Origin: an uncultured Azospirillum sp. | GTDB lineage: Bacteria; Pseudomonadota; Alphaproteobacteria; RF32; CAG-239 | NCBI GenBank assembly: GCA_947383875.1 | Contig: CANDEX010000005.1 | Location: 1-41,978, forward strand | Reading direction: 5' to 3' | Length of the DNA stretch: 41,978 bases | Part shown: in pieces, positions 1 through 8,449 of the stretch | How positions within the stretch are numbered: the stretch's first letter is position 1 | How the letters are laid out: each line of letters opens with the position of its first letter | Program-made: the position numbers and the translations under genes | The notes under the pieces: generated by a model | What the model was told of the DNA's origin: nothing | What the model saw: only the letters and a program-made list of their open reading frames with translations | Database searches by the model: none

Positions 1-209
1 TATTTCTAAAACTGCTTATTGAGGAACGCAAACACGCCGGTTTTACTCAAACATTACTGACGGAAAACTTAACCAATCTCAACCCTACATAGCCAAATAT
101 GAAAAAGGCGTCCGCCTCATGAACTTAATAGAACTTCTCGAAATTGCTGATGCCCTCTGGTTTTAATCCGTTTGACTTCCTCAGCAAATTATTTAAGCGT
201 TTCCAATAA
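1..209 (+). pseudogene. Decayed XRE-family HTH regulator (C-terminal part)
   Basis: No frame is open throughout, but three pieces read in order as one XRE/Cro helix-turn-helix domain. Positions 3-73 give an N-terminal helix with ERKHAGFTQ. Positions 74-164, in another frame, give QPYIAKYEKGVR followed by IELLEIADAL. From 162 the first frame resumes with NPFDFLSKLF and stops at 207-209. The recognition helix, the YE-K-G turn and the LLEIADAL helix are classic for the family. Two compensating single-base frameshifts break the gene, one near 60-74 and one near 158-162. The true start is outside the window. Sequencing error is an alternative to real decay. Confidence 0.6.
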
Positions 210-310
210 ACCCAGGTTATTTTCATCAACAAAAATCGCCAATCTCCGCTATTTTGCCCCTTTACTTATCCAATATTCACTTATTTTATGCCATATCTGC
301 AAAATAATAG

Positions 311-364
311 TTTCAATTCTGATAAATTTGGATATAATCGCTTCGTTATAACAAACACGTGTTT
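311..364 (+). promoter_or_regulatory. Probable lptF promoter and palindrome before the start codon
   Basis: A consensus -10 box TATAAT lies at 333-338, with a weak -35 candidate TTTCAA at 311-316. A perfect 12-bp palindrome, AAACACGTGTTT, lies at 353-364 and ends two bases before the lptF ATG. No Shine-Dalgarno sequence is visible, so the palindrome occupies the ribosome-binding position. It may be an operator or a translational control element; that role is inference. Confidence 0.4.
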
Positions 365-366
365 TA

Positions 367-1494
367 ATGAAGAAACTAAATAAATACATAGTCAAGCAAA
401 TCATGATTGGTTTTTTGCTGGTGACATTTTCATTAATGTCTGTCATTTGGCTGACCCAATCTCTGCGCTTTGTCGAACTGGTTACCAACAAAGGGTTACC
501 GGTGATTTTGTTTGTCAAAATGACATCTCTGCTCATGCCGCGGATTTTCGTGATTCTTTCACCCATTTCATTGTTTGTCGCAACTTTATTTGTATATAAC
601 CGTATGCTGTCTGACCGGGAATTGGTTGTCATGAAAGCCGCAGGAATAAGCCCTTGGGCTGGTGCTAAAGCTGCAATTTATGTCGGACTTTTCATGTCTT
701 TTTTTAACATCTATACGAACAATATTGTTATTCCTGCAGCTGAAAAAGCATTTAATGAACTTGAATGGCAGGTAAAAAATGACGTATCACACCTCATGTT
801 CCGTGAAGGCGAGTTCACGTCTCTGCAATATAATTTGACAGTCTTCATTACCTCTCATGAAAAAGATGGTTCGGTTTCGGGCATTTTAGTCAACGACGAG
901 CGCACCCCTAAAACAAAAACCACAATTTCAGCCCAAAAGGGTCGAATTATATATACGGACAAAGCACCGCGTTTAATTATGGTCAATGGCGTTCGACAGG
1001 AAATTAATAAAGAAAACGGACAGTTTTCATCACTATCATTTGACCGCTATTCTGTAGACTTTGAAGGACAAAACCCCACCAAATCTAAAGAAACCGGAGC
1101 TCGCGAAAAAAATCTGTGGGAATTACTCAACGCCCGCAAAGATTCAAACCTGACACCGGCTGAAGTTAATCGTTACATTGTTGAAGGTAACAAAAGGATT
1201 CTCACGCCGTTATACAATCTCATTTTTGCACTAATGGCCTGCACCGGACTATTGGTTGGAAACTTCAATCGCCGCGGCCAAAATAAAATCATCTCCGTAT
1301 CCATTATTTCTATGGTCGCCGTTCAGGCCGGTGATCTGATTTTTGGAAATCTGGCAACCAAACATCTTTACTTCTTGCCGTTAATGTATTTTAACTTCTT
1401 ACTGCCGCTGGCTGGCTGTATCTGGCTGCTGCTCTTTTATAATCCCGCAATGTTCATACGTCGCCGCACTCACGGAGAACTTCGGAATGACTAA
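367..1494 (+). CDS. lptF: LPS export ABC transporter permease, LptF/LptG family (most like LptF)
   Basis: This 375-residue inner-membrane protein has the YjgP/YjgQ layout: about three membrane segments at residues 10-110, a periplasmic beta-rich domain at roughly 125-265, and three more segments at 275-365. The N-terminal stretch VIWLTQSLRFVELV followed by a proline-rich second helix is typical of LptF. With LptB, LptF and LptG pull lipopolysaccharide from the inner membrane and push it onto the LptC-A-D bridge. The end overlaps lptD by 8 bases, so the two are likely co-translated. In many alphaproteobacteria lptG sits between lptF and lptD; here only one permease gene is present, so the partner must be elsewhere. 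The family call is firm; F rather than G is less certain. Confidence 0.85.
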   Translation: MKKLNKYIVKQIMIGFLLVTFSLMSVIWLTQSLRFVELVTNKGLPVILFVKMTSLLMPRIFVILSPISLFVATLFVYNRMLSDRELVVMKAAGISPWAGAKAAIYVGLFMSFFNIYTNNIVIPAAEKAFNELEWQVKNDVSHLMFREGEFTSLQYNLTVFITSHEKDGSVSGILVNDERTPKTKTTISAQKGRIIYTDKAPRLIMVNGVRQEINKENGQFSSLSFDRYSVDFEGQNPTKSKETGAREKNLWELLNARKDSNLTPAEVNRYIVEGNKRILTPLYNLIFALMACTGLLVGNFNRRGQNKIISVSIISMVAVQAGDLIFGNLATKHLYFLPLMYFNFLLPLAGCIWLLLFYNPAMFIRRRTHGELRND

Positions 1495-3760
1495 ACGCAG
1501 CCTGCTACACATTTTGCTGCTGGCCGGAAGCATCCTCGGCTCCGGTTTCGTTCAGGCCAATGAACTGCCGGAAGTCATTGCCGGAACAAAAGTCAGTAGA
1601 GTTTCTCCCAAACCATTCGGCGAACTTGAACAAAACCCTAACATTACGGGCTTCATGACCCCGATGCCGATTAAGCGCGAAAATAAAGAAATCTATTTTA
1701 GTGCTAATGAAATGGAAAATAACCGCGAGCTGGAAACCATTACAGCCATTGGCGATGTCAATATTATCCGAGACGGCTTAACGTTGAACGCAGACAAGGT
1801 CATTTATAATCAAAAAGATGACATAGTCACCGCTGTCGGCAACGTCCGCATGATAGATTCCGATAACAACGTACTGTTTTCTGATTATGTTGTTTTGAGC
1901 AACCAAATGTCTCAAGGCGAAATGGAAAATATCAAAATCATCATGAAAGATGAAAGTCGAATTGCGGCTCGCCGTGTTCGCACAATGTCGAATAAAAACA
2001 AAATAATGAACAATGCTGTTTATTCGCCTTGTGATGTTTGCACCGCCAATCCTAACCCTTTATGGCAGTTAAAAGCCCGCAAAATAAAGCATGATGCGGA
2101 AAATCAAAACGTTTACTACAAAGATGCCACGCTGGAAGTGAAAGGCATTCCCGTTTTTTATACTCCGTTCCTGTCTCATCCGGATCCGGAAGTTAAACGC
2201 CGCAGCGGTTTTATGATTCCTGGTTTTGGATCCAGCAGTTATTTAGACGGATATCTCCAACCTAAATATTTCTGGAATATTTCTCCTCACGAAGATTTAA
2301 CCCTGTCTCCGATTATCAGTGTCAAAAGAGGACTGATTGCAGATGCAGACTACCGACGTTATTTTGACAGAGGATATCTGCACACTCAAGGGTCAATCCT
2401 GCATGATGATGATAAAGACGAAACCCGCGGCAACCTATATGTCAAATCACGTTACGAACTAAACGATTACTGGGTTTCAGACTTAGACCTCAATTATGTT
2501 TCGGATTCTATGTATTTAAAAGATTTGTCTCTGCCTAAAAAAGAAGATGCTTGGCTGACATCCAGTGCTAAACTTCAAGGATTTGACAATCGCAATTACG
2601 CCGCCATAGAAGCATATTATTACAAACTGATTAGTTACAATTTAAGAGTTCTGGATGCTCAAGAATTTCGCCGTCGGAAATATGATAAGCCATATGCTCT
2701 GCCTTTGATAACTTACGAAAATGTCAGTGAACCCGGAGCTTACGGCGCATATTTCAAAAACACTTTTGACTTTGCTTCTGTTCTTCGCGATCAGGATGTC
2801 AGCACCCAGCGGCTGTCTATGATAAATTCATGGAACCTGCCTTACACCAGTCCTTACGGTGAAAAATATCGTATGGTCGCATCCGTTAAATCAGATGCTT
2901 ATTATGTTGACAATTACACCAACCCAGATAACAAAAAATTCACCGGAGAAGTCGGACGGGTATTCCCGCAATTAGGCTTAGAGTGGAAAATGCCTTTTGT
3001 CCGCGCAACAGACACCTCTCGCCATATTGTTGAACCTGTCGTTGTTGCCGTAGCAGCCCCTAAAGCCGGTAATAAAGTTAATAAAATTCCGAATGAAGAT
3101 AGCCAATATGCTGAATTGGATGATACCAACGTATTAGACATTGATCGTTACGCCGGTTATGATCGTAATGATACCGGCAGTCGCATCAGTTACGGTATTA
3201 ATTGGAGCTCATATGGTACCGTTATCGGCCGCACACAGGCATTTATCGCTCAAAGCTATAAATTCAGTGAAGATGAAAGTTTCGCACCCGGTGATTATAA
3301 TAAAAGATTCAGTGATTATGTCGGTCGTATTTACGCCAACCCCAACCGTTATTTGGATATGAATTACCGCTTCCGTCTGGATAAAGATGATTTAGACATG
3401 AAATACAGCGAATTATCAGCACGTATTGGACCGGACATTTTGAATGCTTATGTATCATATATCTATTTGCAGGGAAATGAAGCCACCCGCGCCGAAAACA
3501 TAGGTGAACGCAAAGAATTATACACGGCTCTTGCTGCCAGACTCACCAGAGATTGGAGCATCAGCATTTATAACCGTCAGGATTTGACGAAAGGAGGAGG
3601 TTCGCTGGAACACGGCGGCGCACTGACTTATGAAGATGAATGTCTGAAAATCATAGGCAATATTCATCGCTACGATTCGACAGATCCTGAAGATAAGAAT
3701 GATTATGAATTTACCGTATCGCTCTACCTTAAAACCTTGGGCGGTGTCGGTTCCAAATAA
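1487..3760 (+). CDS. lptD: LPS assembly outer-membrane protein LptD
   Basis: This 757-residue outer-membrane translocon inserts lipopolysaccharide into the outer leaflet. A signal peptide covers residues 1-25, with a hydrophobic core LLLAGSILGSG before QANELP. An OstA/LptA-like jellyroll follows at about 65-180, containing FSANEME and GDVNIIRDG. From about 195 the LptD beta-barrel begins, with the conserved stretch IPVFYTPFLSHPDP and SGFMIPGFG just after it. Two cysteines (CDVC, near 180) precede the barrel and one (DECLK) lies near the C-terminus, fitting the inter-domain disulfides known in the family. It overlaps lptF upstream, and surA follows 18 bases after the stop. One copy of the GTATTTAAA word described elsewhere lies at 2512-2520. 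Confidence 0.93.
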   Translation: MTKRSLLHILLLAGSILGSGFVQANELPEVIAGTKVSRVSPKPFGELEQNPNITGFMTPMPIKRENKEIYFSANEMENNRELETITAIGDVNIIRDGLTLNADKVIYNQKDDIVTAVGNVRMIDSDNNVLFSDYVVLSNQMSQGEMENIKIIMKDESRIAARRVRTMSNKNKIMNNAVYSPCDVCTANPNPLWQLKARKIKHDAENQNVYYKDATLEVKGIPVFYTPFLSHPDPEVKRRSGFMIPGFGSSSYLDGYLQPKYFWNISPHEDLTLSPIISVKRGLIADADYRRYFDRGYLHTQGSILHDDDKDETRGNLYVKSRYELNDYWVSDLDLNYVSDSMYLKDLSLPKKEDAWLTSSAKLQGFDNRNYAAIEAYYYKLISYNLRVLDAQEFRRRKYDKPYALPLITYENVSEPGAYGAYFKNTFDFASVLRDQDVSTQRLSMINSWNLPYTSPYGEKYRMVASVKSDAYYVDNYTNPDNKKFTGEVGRVFPQLGLEWKMPFVRATDTSRHIVEPVVVAVAAPKAGNKVNKIPNEDSQYAELDDTNVLDIDRYAGYDRNDTGSRISYGINWSSYGTVIGRTQAFIAQSYKFSEDESFAPGDYNKRFSDYVGRIYANPNRYLDMNYRFRLDKDDLDMKYSELSARIGPDILNAYVSYIYLQGNEATRAENIGERKELYTALAARLTRDWSISIYNRQDLTKGGGSLEHGGALTYEDECLKIIGNIHRYDSTDPEDKNDYEFTVSLYLKTLGGVGSK

Positions 3761-3778
3761 CCTAACGGGAGATATTAA

Positions 3779-4834
3779 ATGACAAGATTTCTGTTACTGA
3801 TATTAAGTCTGACTCTGGCCGCACCGGCAACTGCACAATTTGCAGACATGGCTCCTGCCGAAGAAGAAAACAGTGAACGTTCGGTTGTTTTCCAAAACGC
3901 CCAATCTCCCGTACAGGAAGCTCCGGCAGCTCCCAAACCCAAACAACCTGTCAGCGAACCGGTACGCATTTATAACTCCGGTAATGTGAAAATCATCGCC
4001 GTTGTTAATGGAGAACTACTGTCATCAACGGATGTCGAAAACCGCGCCAAAGCTTTTGTAATGAGCACTCACATTCCGTTTAACGCCGAAACCAAAAAAA
4101 TGATAATTGCCAAAGTCATTCAATCCGCAATAGATGAAAAATTAAAACTGCAAGAAGCTAAACGTCAGGGAATTGATATTTCTGAAAAGGATATTGATGC
4201 TTCCGTACGACATTTTGAGCAAAGCAATAACATTCCTGCCGGAAAATTAAAATCTTTGCTGGCCAAAAACGGCGTCAGTATGGATGTTTTTCGTGAACAA
4301 ATGAAATCAGACATCGCATGGATTCGCGTTGTTCGTAAACAAATGATGTCTGACGGAGGCATTACTGATGCCGAAGTTGAAGAAGGCATCAATCAATCAG
4401 CTAAAGATATGTCTACCCCGAAATACATGGTTTCTGAAATTGTCATAAAAAAACCCAATGCCAAAAATCTGGGTGATTTAGTTGCCAATCTGCGCCGCGA
4501 TCCCCGCTTTGAGCTCTATGCTGCTCAATTTTCCGAAAGCCCAAGTGCCTCTAACGGCGGTAATCTTGGTTGGTTAAACCAGGGGCAATTAACGGCACAA
4601 CTGGATAAGAAAGTTCTTTCGATGAAAGAAGGAGAAATTTCAGACCCGATACAAATCGGTGATGAATTTCATATCCTAAAACTGGCTCAAATATATGACC
4701 CCAAGAAAGACAAACCCAAACTGCCGACTAAAAAAGAAATGCGCCAATTTATGGAAAACAAGCGTCTAGAAGAAGTCTCAGCCAAACATTTACATAACAT
4801 CCGTCAACGTGCGGTTATAGAACTGCGAAACTAA
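3779..4834 (+). CDS. surA: Periplasmic chaperone / peptidyl-prolyl isomerase, SurA-like
   Basis: This 351-residue protein has a signal peptide ending at about ATAQ (residue 20), then a low-complexity Glu/Pro/Ala linker. A SurA N-terminal chaperone domain spans about 60-190 (VVNGELLSSTDVENRAKAFV). A single parvulin rotamase domain follows at about 210-315, with NGGNLGWLNQGQL and the closing DEFHILKL. E. coli SurA has two parvulin domains; one is common in alphaproteobacteria. It escorts outer-membrane proteins, including LptD, which explains its place directly after lptD. A purine-rich GGGAGA precedes the ATG. Its stop overlaps the rsmA start by one base. The pdxA gene that often separates surA and rsmA in this class is absent. 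Confidence 0.88.
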   Translation: MTRFLLLILSLTLAAPATAQFADMAPAEEENSERSVVFQNAQSPVQEAPAAPKPKQPVSEPVRIYNSGNVKIIAVVNGELLSSTDVENRAKAFVMSTHIPFNAETKKMIIAKVIQSAIDEKLKLQEAKRQGIDISEKDIDASVRHFEQSNNIPAGKLKSLLAKNGVSMDVFREQMKSDIAWIRVVRKQMMSDGGITDAEVEEGINQSAKDMSTPKYMVSEIVIKKPNAKNLGDLVANLRRDPRFELYAAQFSESPSASNGGNLGWLNQGQLTAQLDKKVLSMKEGEISDPIQIGDEFHILKLAQIYDPKKDKPKLPTKKEMRQFMENKRLEEVSAKHLHNIRQRAVIELRN

Positions 4835-5685
4835 TGACCAATCTCTCCGAAAAAATAGCAGCATTGCCTTCTCTGCGTCTGACTGTCGATTCCCATGGTC
4901 TTTTAGCAAAAAAAGCTCTGGGACAGAATTTTTTGTTAGATAAAAACATTACAGATAAAATTATTCAATTATCTTTGCAAAAACAAAATCTCAAAAATTT
5001 TTCCGGAGCAAACATATGTGAAATTGGCCCTGGACCCGGCGGTTTGACACGAGCGGCACTTAGTGCTGAACCGGAAAGTCTAACAGTTATTGAAATGGAC
5101 GAACGCTGCATCGCCATCATGAATGAAATAAAAGAAAAAACCGGCGATAAACTGCATATTATCAACGGAGATGCCATGCAGATTAACGTTGCCGAACTTA
5201 TTCCCGAGCCACGTCATATTATCAGTAATCTCCCATACAATATTTCCGTTCCGCTGCTTATCGGCTGGCTAAAAAACATCAATTCATACCAATCACTGAC
5301 GCTGATGTTTCAAAAAGAAGTCGCCGAACGCATTACAGCACCCATAAAAACCAAAGATTACGGAAGAATTTCCGTATTAAGCCAGTTGCAATGCCGTATA
5401 GATAAATTATTAGACCTCAATCCAAATTGTTTTACTCCCGCTCCTAAAATTTGGTCTTCAGTTCTACTGTTTCGTCCTCTTCCGCAAACGCTAACAACAC
5501 AACAGATAAACAAAGTTGAAAAATTGACAACTATGGCTTTCGGACAACGCCGAAAAATGATTCGTCAAAGCCTCAAACAAATCAATAATCTTGAACGCAA
5601 ATGCGAAGAATTAAACATCCCGCTGACTGCCCGTGCTGAAGAACTTTCACCGCAACAATTTTTATCTTTAGCTGACCTAATTTAA
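4834..5685 (+). CDS. rsmA: 16S rRNA dimethyladenosine transferase RsmA (KsgA)
   Basis: This 283-residue cytosolic enzyme dimethylates two adjacent adenines in the 3' terminal hairpin of 16S rRNA, using S-adenosylmethionine. The start region has KKALGQNFLLD, the family's N-terminal signature. Motif I, EIGPGPGGLT, lies near residue 65. The catalytic NLPYNIS motif lies near 130, followed by FQKEVAERI. The C-terminal helical domain contains FGQRRKMIRQSL. Length matches the family. It ends the lptF-lptD-surA-rsmA operon, starting on the last base of the surA stop (TAATG). Confidence 0.95.
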   Translation: MTNLSEKIAALPSLRLTVDSHGLLAKKALGQNFLLDKNITDKIIQLSLQKQNLKNFSGANICEIGPGPGGLTRAALSAEPESLTVIEMDERCIAIMNEIKEKTGDKLHIINGDAMQINVAELIPEPRHIISNLPYNISVPLLIGWLKNINSYQSLTLMFQKEVAERITAPIKTKDYGRISVLSQLQCRIDKLLDLNPNCFTPAPKIWSSVLLFRPLPQTLTTQQINKVEKLTTMAFGQRRKMIRQSLKQINNLERKCEELNIPLTARAEELSPQQFLSLADLI

Positions 5686-5703
5686 TATTTTGTCAATTTT
5701 TTG

Positions 5704-5732
5704 TTGATAATAAAATTAAAATAATGTATAAA
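5704..5732 (+). promoter_or_regulatory. Probable sigma-70 promoter for the gene at 5770
   Basis: A -35 box TTGATA at 5704-5709 and a -10 box TATAAA at 5727-5732 are separated by 17 bases in AT-rich sequence. Transcription would begin near 5739, about 30 bases before the ATG at 5770. Called by eye only. Confidence 0.45.
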
Positions 5733-5769
5733 GACTTCACTATACTTATTATTTTAAAACTTTACCATT

Positions 5770-6270
5770 ATGAACTACGGAAAAATTATGGGAATTTTCC
5801 GACGGAAAACCCATCTGAAAAATGTCGAGAACATCAAGCTGAGCGAAGGAAAAATCGAGGTAAACTACTTCAAATCCATCCTCAAGAACATTATGGAAAT
5901 TTGCGGTCACGTAGAATTCAGCCCTAAAAGCAATTACGCCTGGCGTTGGAATGATATCACGGTCGGAATGATTGCCGATTTGCTGAGCGCACCTGCCGAC
6001 AAAGCAGCAAAACTCCGCGCCGAAATCATTCAACCGCCCGTCAGCCGTAATACAATCAAAAGCTACCTGGCAGATCTGCTGGAATGCAAGCTTGAAGAAA
6101 TAGATGAAACAGCCCCTATTCGCAGTATGACTCTTCCGGTTTGCGATTATCAGCCTAAATCTTATCTGACCACACTCGCATGGCTAGAAAAAACCTTCGG
6201 CTTCAAAACGCCGCCGGAAATCATTAACCAAGGCAGTATCAAAGACTTGCTCGACCTTTTTCTTCTTTAA
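5770..6270 (+). CDS. Uncharacterised 166-residue protein with a faintly carrier-protein-like C-terminus
   Basis: I do not recognise the family. The protein is soluble, with no signal peptide or membrane segment. The N-terminal third is basic (FRRKTHLKNVENIKLSEGK). The middle has an NYAWRWNDITVGMIADLL stretch. The C-terminal 65 residues read YLADLLECKLEEIDE, then LAWLEKTFGFKTPPEI, then SIKDLLDLFLL. That helix order resembles the second half of an acyl carrier protein, but no DSL-type phosphopantetheine serine is present, so it could not be a normal carrier. The gene has its own promoter and a strong terminator right after it, so it is a single-gene unit. An overlapping frame at 5724-5927 is a shadow. 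A second unknown gene follows at 6417 and may be functionally linked. Confidence 0.75.
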   Translation: MNYGKIMGIFRRKTHLKNVENIKLSEGKIEVNYFKSILKNIMEICGHVEFSPKSNYAWRWNDITVGMIADLLSAPADKAAKLRAEIIQPPVSRNTIKSYLADLLECKLEEIDETAPIRSMTLPVCDYQPKSYLTTLAWLEKTFGFKTPPEIINQGSIKDLLDLFLL

Positions 6271-6280
6271 TTTCAAACCC

Positions 6281-6316
6281 AACAAGCAGCAAACCCGTTT
6301 TGCTGCTTGTTTTTTG
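6281..6316 (+). terminator. Rho-independent terminator after the 5770 gene
   Basis: A 13-bp stem (AACAAGCAGCAAA paired with its complement ending at 6311) closes a short CCCG-type loop. It is followed by a T-rich tract to 6316. It ends the 5770 transcription unit and separates it from the 6417 gene. Confidence 0.8.
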
Positions 6317-6416
6317 TCAAATTCTTACAAATTAGTCCTTGATTTTTTCAAAATATAATGCTAAAAAGATGGCAGAGATTTATTATTTTTTACTAATTTT
6401 TTAATCACTATTACTT

Positions 6417-7274
6417 ATGAATACAACAATTTCCCTGCCGGTAGTAATGAGCTTTATCGCTGACTTTCTCTCAACCGCAAAGCCGCAGTTTGCGTCTCTC
6501 AACGAAGAAAAATTGGCCGAACTCTTCGCCCAACCGTTGACCAGCCTCAAAACGCCAGAACTCAACAAACTCTGCTCTGCACTGAATGACTTCACCAAAA
6601 GCAAAAAAAACACCCGCAGCTACACAAAATTCCCGGATTTGTTTACATTCGACGATCTTGCCCGTTTTTACGCGCTCAACGAAGAAATCTTCCGCATTCC
6701 GTCTCGTGAACGCCTGACCCAGCAATGGGTAAAAGAATCCGGTGCCGGAGAATACAGTTTGCTGACAGCTTCTGTCGACAGCAGTATCATTACGCGTTGT
6801 CAGGCAATCAGCTTATGTGAATTATCTGAAGAATTGACCGGCCGCATCATCTTGGCTGACTGTCGCACTCCTATGCAATATCTGGGAGCCGATGCCACAT
6901 TCAGCGATATCATTGACTACTTCACCGTAGGTTCAAAAAAGATTGATGACATCCGCTACAAAATCTTCAAGGTTTCCCCGGAAAACAAAAACAACTACCT
7001 GAACAAATTCCGTATCGTTGTTCTGCGCACTTACGCCATGAACCTCGGTAAAGAAGACCTCAGTGATGCCGAACTTGAAATGTTTGCCAATGAATTCGTT
7101 CACGACTGCAAGCTTCCGGATTTCTCCGGACCGCGTGACTGGGATCTCCCCATCTGGTGGACAGAAGATCAGCTGAACATTCAGATTTCCGGAAAACTTG
7201 ACTGGATCACAGACACCACCAAGGTTTCAGAAGTTGTTGACGCCTTTGTCGAAGCTAAAGGCAAAAAACTCTAA
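6417..7274 (+). CDS. Uncharacterised 285-residue protein
   Basis: I do not recognise this protein. It is predicted soluble and mostly helical, with no signal peptide. The N-terminal 75 residues form two amphipathic helices (VVMSFIADFLSTAKPQF; LNKLCSALNDFTKSKK). Two places share a pattern with the C-terminus of the preceding gene: ATFSDIIDYF near residue 165 and TTKVSEVVDAFVEA near 270, both like the last helix of acyl-carrier-type domains (compare SIKDLLDLF). Cysteines are scattered without a metal motif. A TATAAT box at 6354-6359 may belong to its promoter. A bidirectional terminator follows the stop. Codon usage looks like that of its core neighbours. The likeness to carrier domains is weak and only suggests that this gene and 5770 are related in origin. 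Confidence 0.75.
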   Translation: MNTTISLPVVMSFIADFLSTAKPQFASLNEEKLAELFAQPLTSLKTPELNKLCSALNDFTKSKKNTRSYTKFPDLFTFDDLARFYALNEEIFRIPSRERLTQQWVKESGAGEYSLLTASVDSSIITRCQAISLCELSEELTGRIILADCRTPMQYLGADATFSDIIDYFTVGSKKIDDIRYKIFKVSPENKNNYLNKFRIVVLRTYAMNLGKEDLSDAELEMFANEFVHDCKLPDFSGPRDWDLPIWWTEDQLNIQISGKLDWITDTTKVSEVVDAFVEAKGKKL

Positions 7275-7280
7275 AAAAAC

Positions 7281-7315
7281 AAAGGAGTGGTATTAATTAC
7301 CGCTCCTTTATTTTT
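7281..7315. terminator. Bidirectional terminator between the 6417 gene and xerD
   Basis: The arms AAAGGAGTGGTA and TACCGCTCCTTT form a 12-bp stem with one G-T pair around a five-base loop. T-rich sequence follows on the plus strand, and A-rich sequence precedes it, giving a T tract on the minus strand. The xerD stop codon overlaps the distal arm. Confidence 0.75.
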
Positions 7316-8207
7316 GCCAATGAGCCAACGGATGTAAAGTCTGCACAGTTTTAATAAGCTTATCAGGCAAAATATGCGTATAAATTTCCGTCGTATTAAT
7401 ACTTTCATGCCCCAGCATTTTTTGTACGGCTCGCAAATCAACATCACTGTTTAATAAATGAGTGGCAAAAGAATGTCGTAAGACGTGAGGACTCAGTTTT
7501 GCCGGACTAATACCTGCAATAACCCCCAATTCCTTAAGATGCTTAAAAAAGCCATCACGGGTAATATGACCGGAAGCAGAAGATTTTGAAGGAAAAAGCC
7601 AAATAGACCGCCGACCGCCTTTAATAAATTCATCACGATAAGTCAAATAATCAAATACCGCCTCTATTGCCGCAGGTGCTACCGGAACAATACGCTCTTT
7701 ACTGCCTTTACCACGCACAAATAACTGACGTTTATCAAAATTAAAACAATTTTCAGGCAAAGCAACCAGCTCTGAGACACGCAAACCGCAAGCATACATC
7801 AGCTCCAACATAACAGCCACTCGCCTCTGACTGACAGAATTGCCTTGCTGCGCAACATATATTAAACGATGGATTTCTTCTTTGGTTAAAAACTTAGGCA
7901 GAGGCTTTTGCTGCTTAGGCGATAAAACATCTGCCGCCGTATTATCTTTAATTTCTTTTTCCGTATACAAAAACTTAAAAAATTCTCGAATAGCCGATAA
8001 CTTTCTTGCCACCGTTCTAGGAGAACGTCGCAATCCGCCCAAATACTTCATAAAATCAGAAATATCGTCTTCTGTAATTTTTTTTAAATCGGAATTGCAA
8101 AATTCTAAAAACTGTTCAACATCCCGTCGATAACCTTCAAGCGTATTCTGCGCCGCCCCTTTTTCGGCAGCCATCATTTCCAAAAAACTTTCAACCGGAC
8201 TGCGCAT
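7308..8207 (-). CDS. xerD: Site-specific tyrosine recombinase XerD
   Basis: This 299-residue cytosolic enzyme, with XerC, resolves chromosome dimers at dif at cell division. An N-terminal SAM-like core-binding domain covers about 1-90 (FLEMMAAEKGAAQNTLEGYRRDV). The catalytic domain follows: the first arginine in YACGLRVSEL near 148, the HVLRH box (HxxR) near 243, the LGH histidine and the IYTH tyrosine near 275. Length is usual. XerD is preferred over XerC because in alphaproteobacteria xerD commonly lies divergent from aroK, as here. It begins 5 bases after the stop of a small membrane peptide, so the two share a transcript. Confidence 0.88.
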   Translation of the reverse strand: MRSPVESFLEMMAAEKGAAQNTLEGYRRDVEQFLEFCNSDLKKITEDDISDFMKYLGGLRRSPRTVARKLSAIREFFKFLYTEKEIKDNTAADVLSPKQQKPLPKFLTKEEIHRLIYVAQQGNSVSQRRVAVMLELMYACGLRVSELVALPENCFNFDKRQLFVRGKGSKERIVPVAPAAIEAVFDYLTYRDEFIKGGRRSIWLFPSKSSASGHITRDGFFKHLKELGVIAGISPAKLSPHVLRHSFATHLLNSDVDLRAVQKMLGHESINTTEIYTHILPDKLIKTVQTLHPLAHWQK

Positions 8208-8212
8208 AACAG

Positions 8213-8356
8213 TTACTTATTCAAAAACGTATTCTCTAAAGTCTGCTGCACCTGTTCAACTTTCACCGGAACTTCTCTTGTTGCCACAAATAAAACAGCA
8301 GCAATCAACACCGCCCCAATAACATAATAGATAAAATTTGATTTTTTCTGTCTCAT
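8213..8356 (-). CDS. Small single-pass membrane peptide upstream of xerD (47 residues)
   Basis: On the minus strand an ATG at 8354-8356 opens a 47-residue frame ending at 8213-8215, five bases before the xerD ATG. The peptide begins MRQKKSNFIYY, then has one hydrophobic segment, VIGAVLIAAVLFVA. A short mixed tail (VPVKVEQVQQTL) ends in NTFLNK. The positively charged start and single helix predict a cytoplasmic N-terminus. No function is known to me. The tight spacing to xerD and the clean membrane-protein composition argue that it is real. It is too short for most gene callers. Confidence 0.6.
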   Translation of the reverse strand: MRQKKSNFIYYVIGAVLIAAVLFVATREVPVKVEQVQQTLENTFLNK

Positions 8357-8376
8357 AAGCTATAACCTTAAAAAAA

Positions 8377-8405
8377 TTGTTGCGAAAAATCTAAGTCTTT
8401 ATATT
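8377..8405 (+). promoter_or_regulatory. Candidate aroK promoter
   Basis: TTGTTG at 8377-8382 and TATATT at 8400-8405 are separated by 17 bases. A second register, TTGCGA with TATTAT at 16-base spacing, overlaps it. It lies between the divergent xerD unit and aroK, about 45 bases before the aroK ATG. Confidence 0.4.
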
Positions 8406-8449
8406 ATCTAGCATAATAAACTTGAAAGAAGAATTAAAAAAGCAAAAAC

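Noticed and set aside
5724..5927. Open frame of 67 codons overlapping the 5770 gene
   Set aside because: Composition is unlike a protein and it overlaps the better 166-codon frame.
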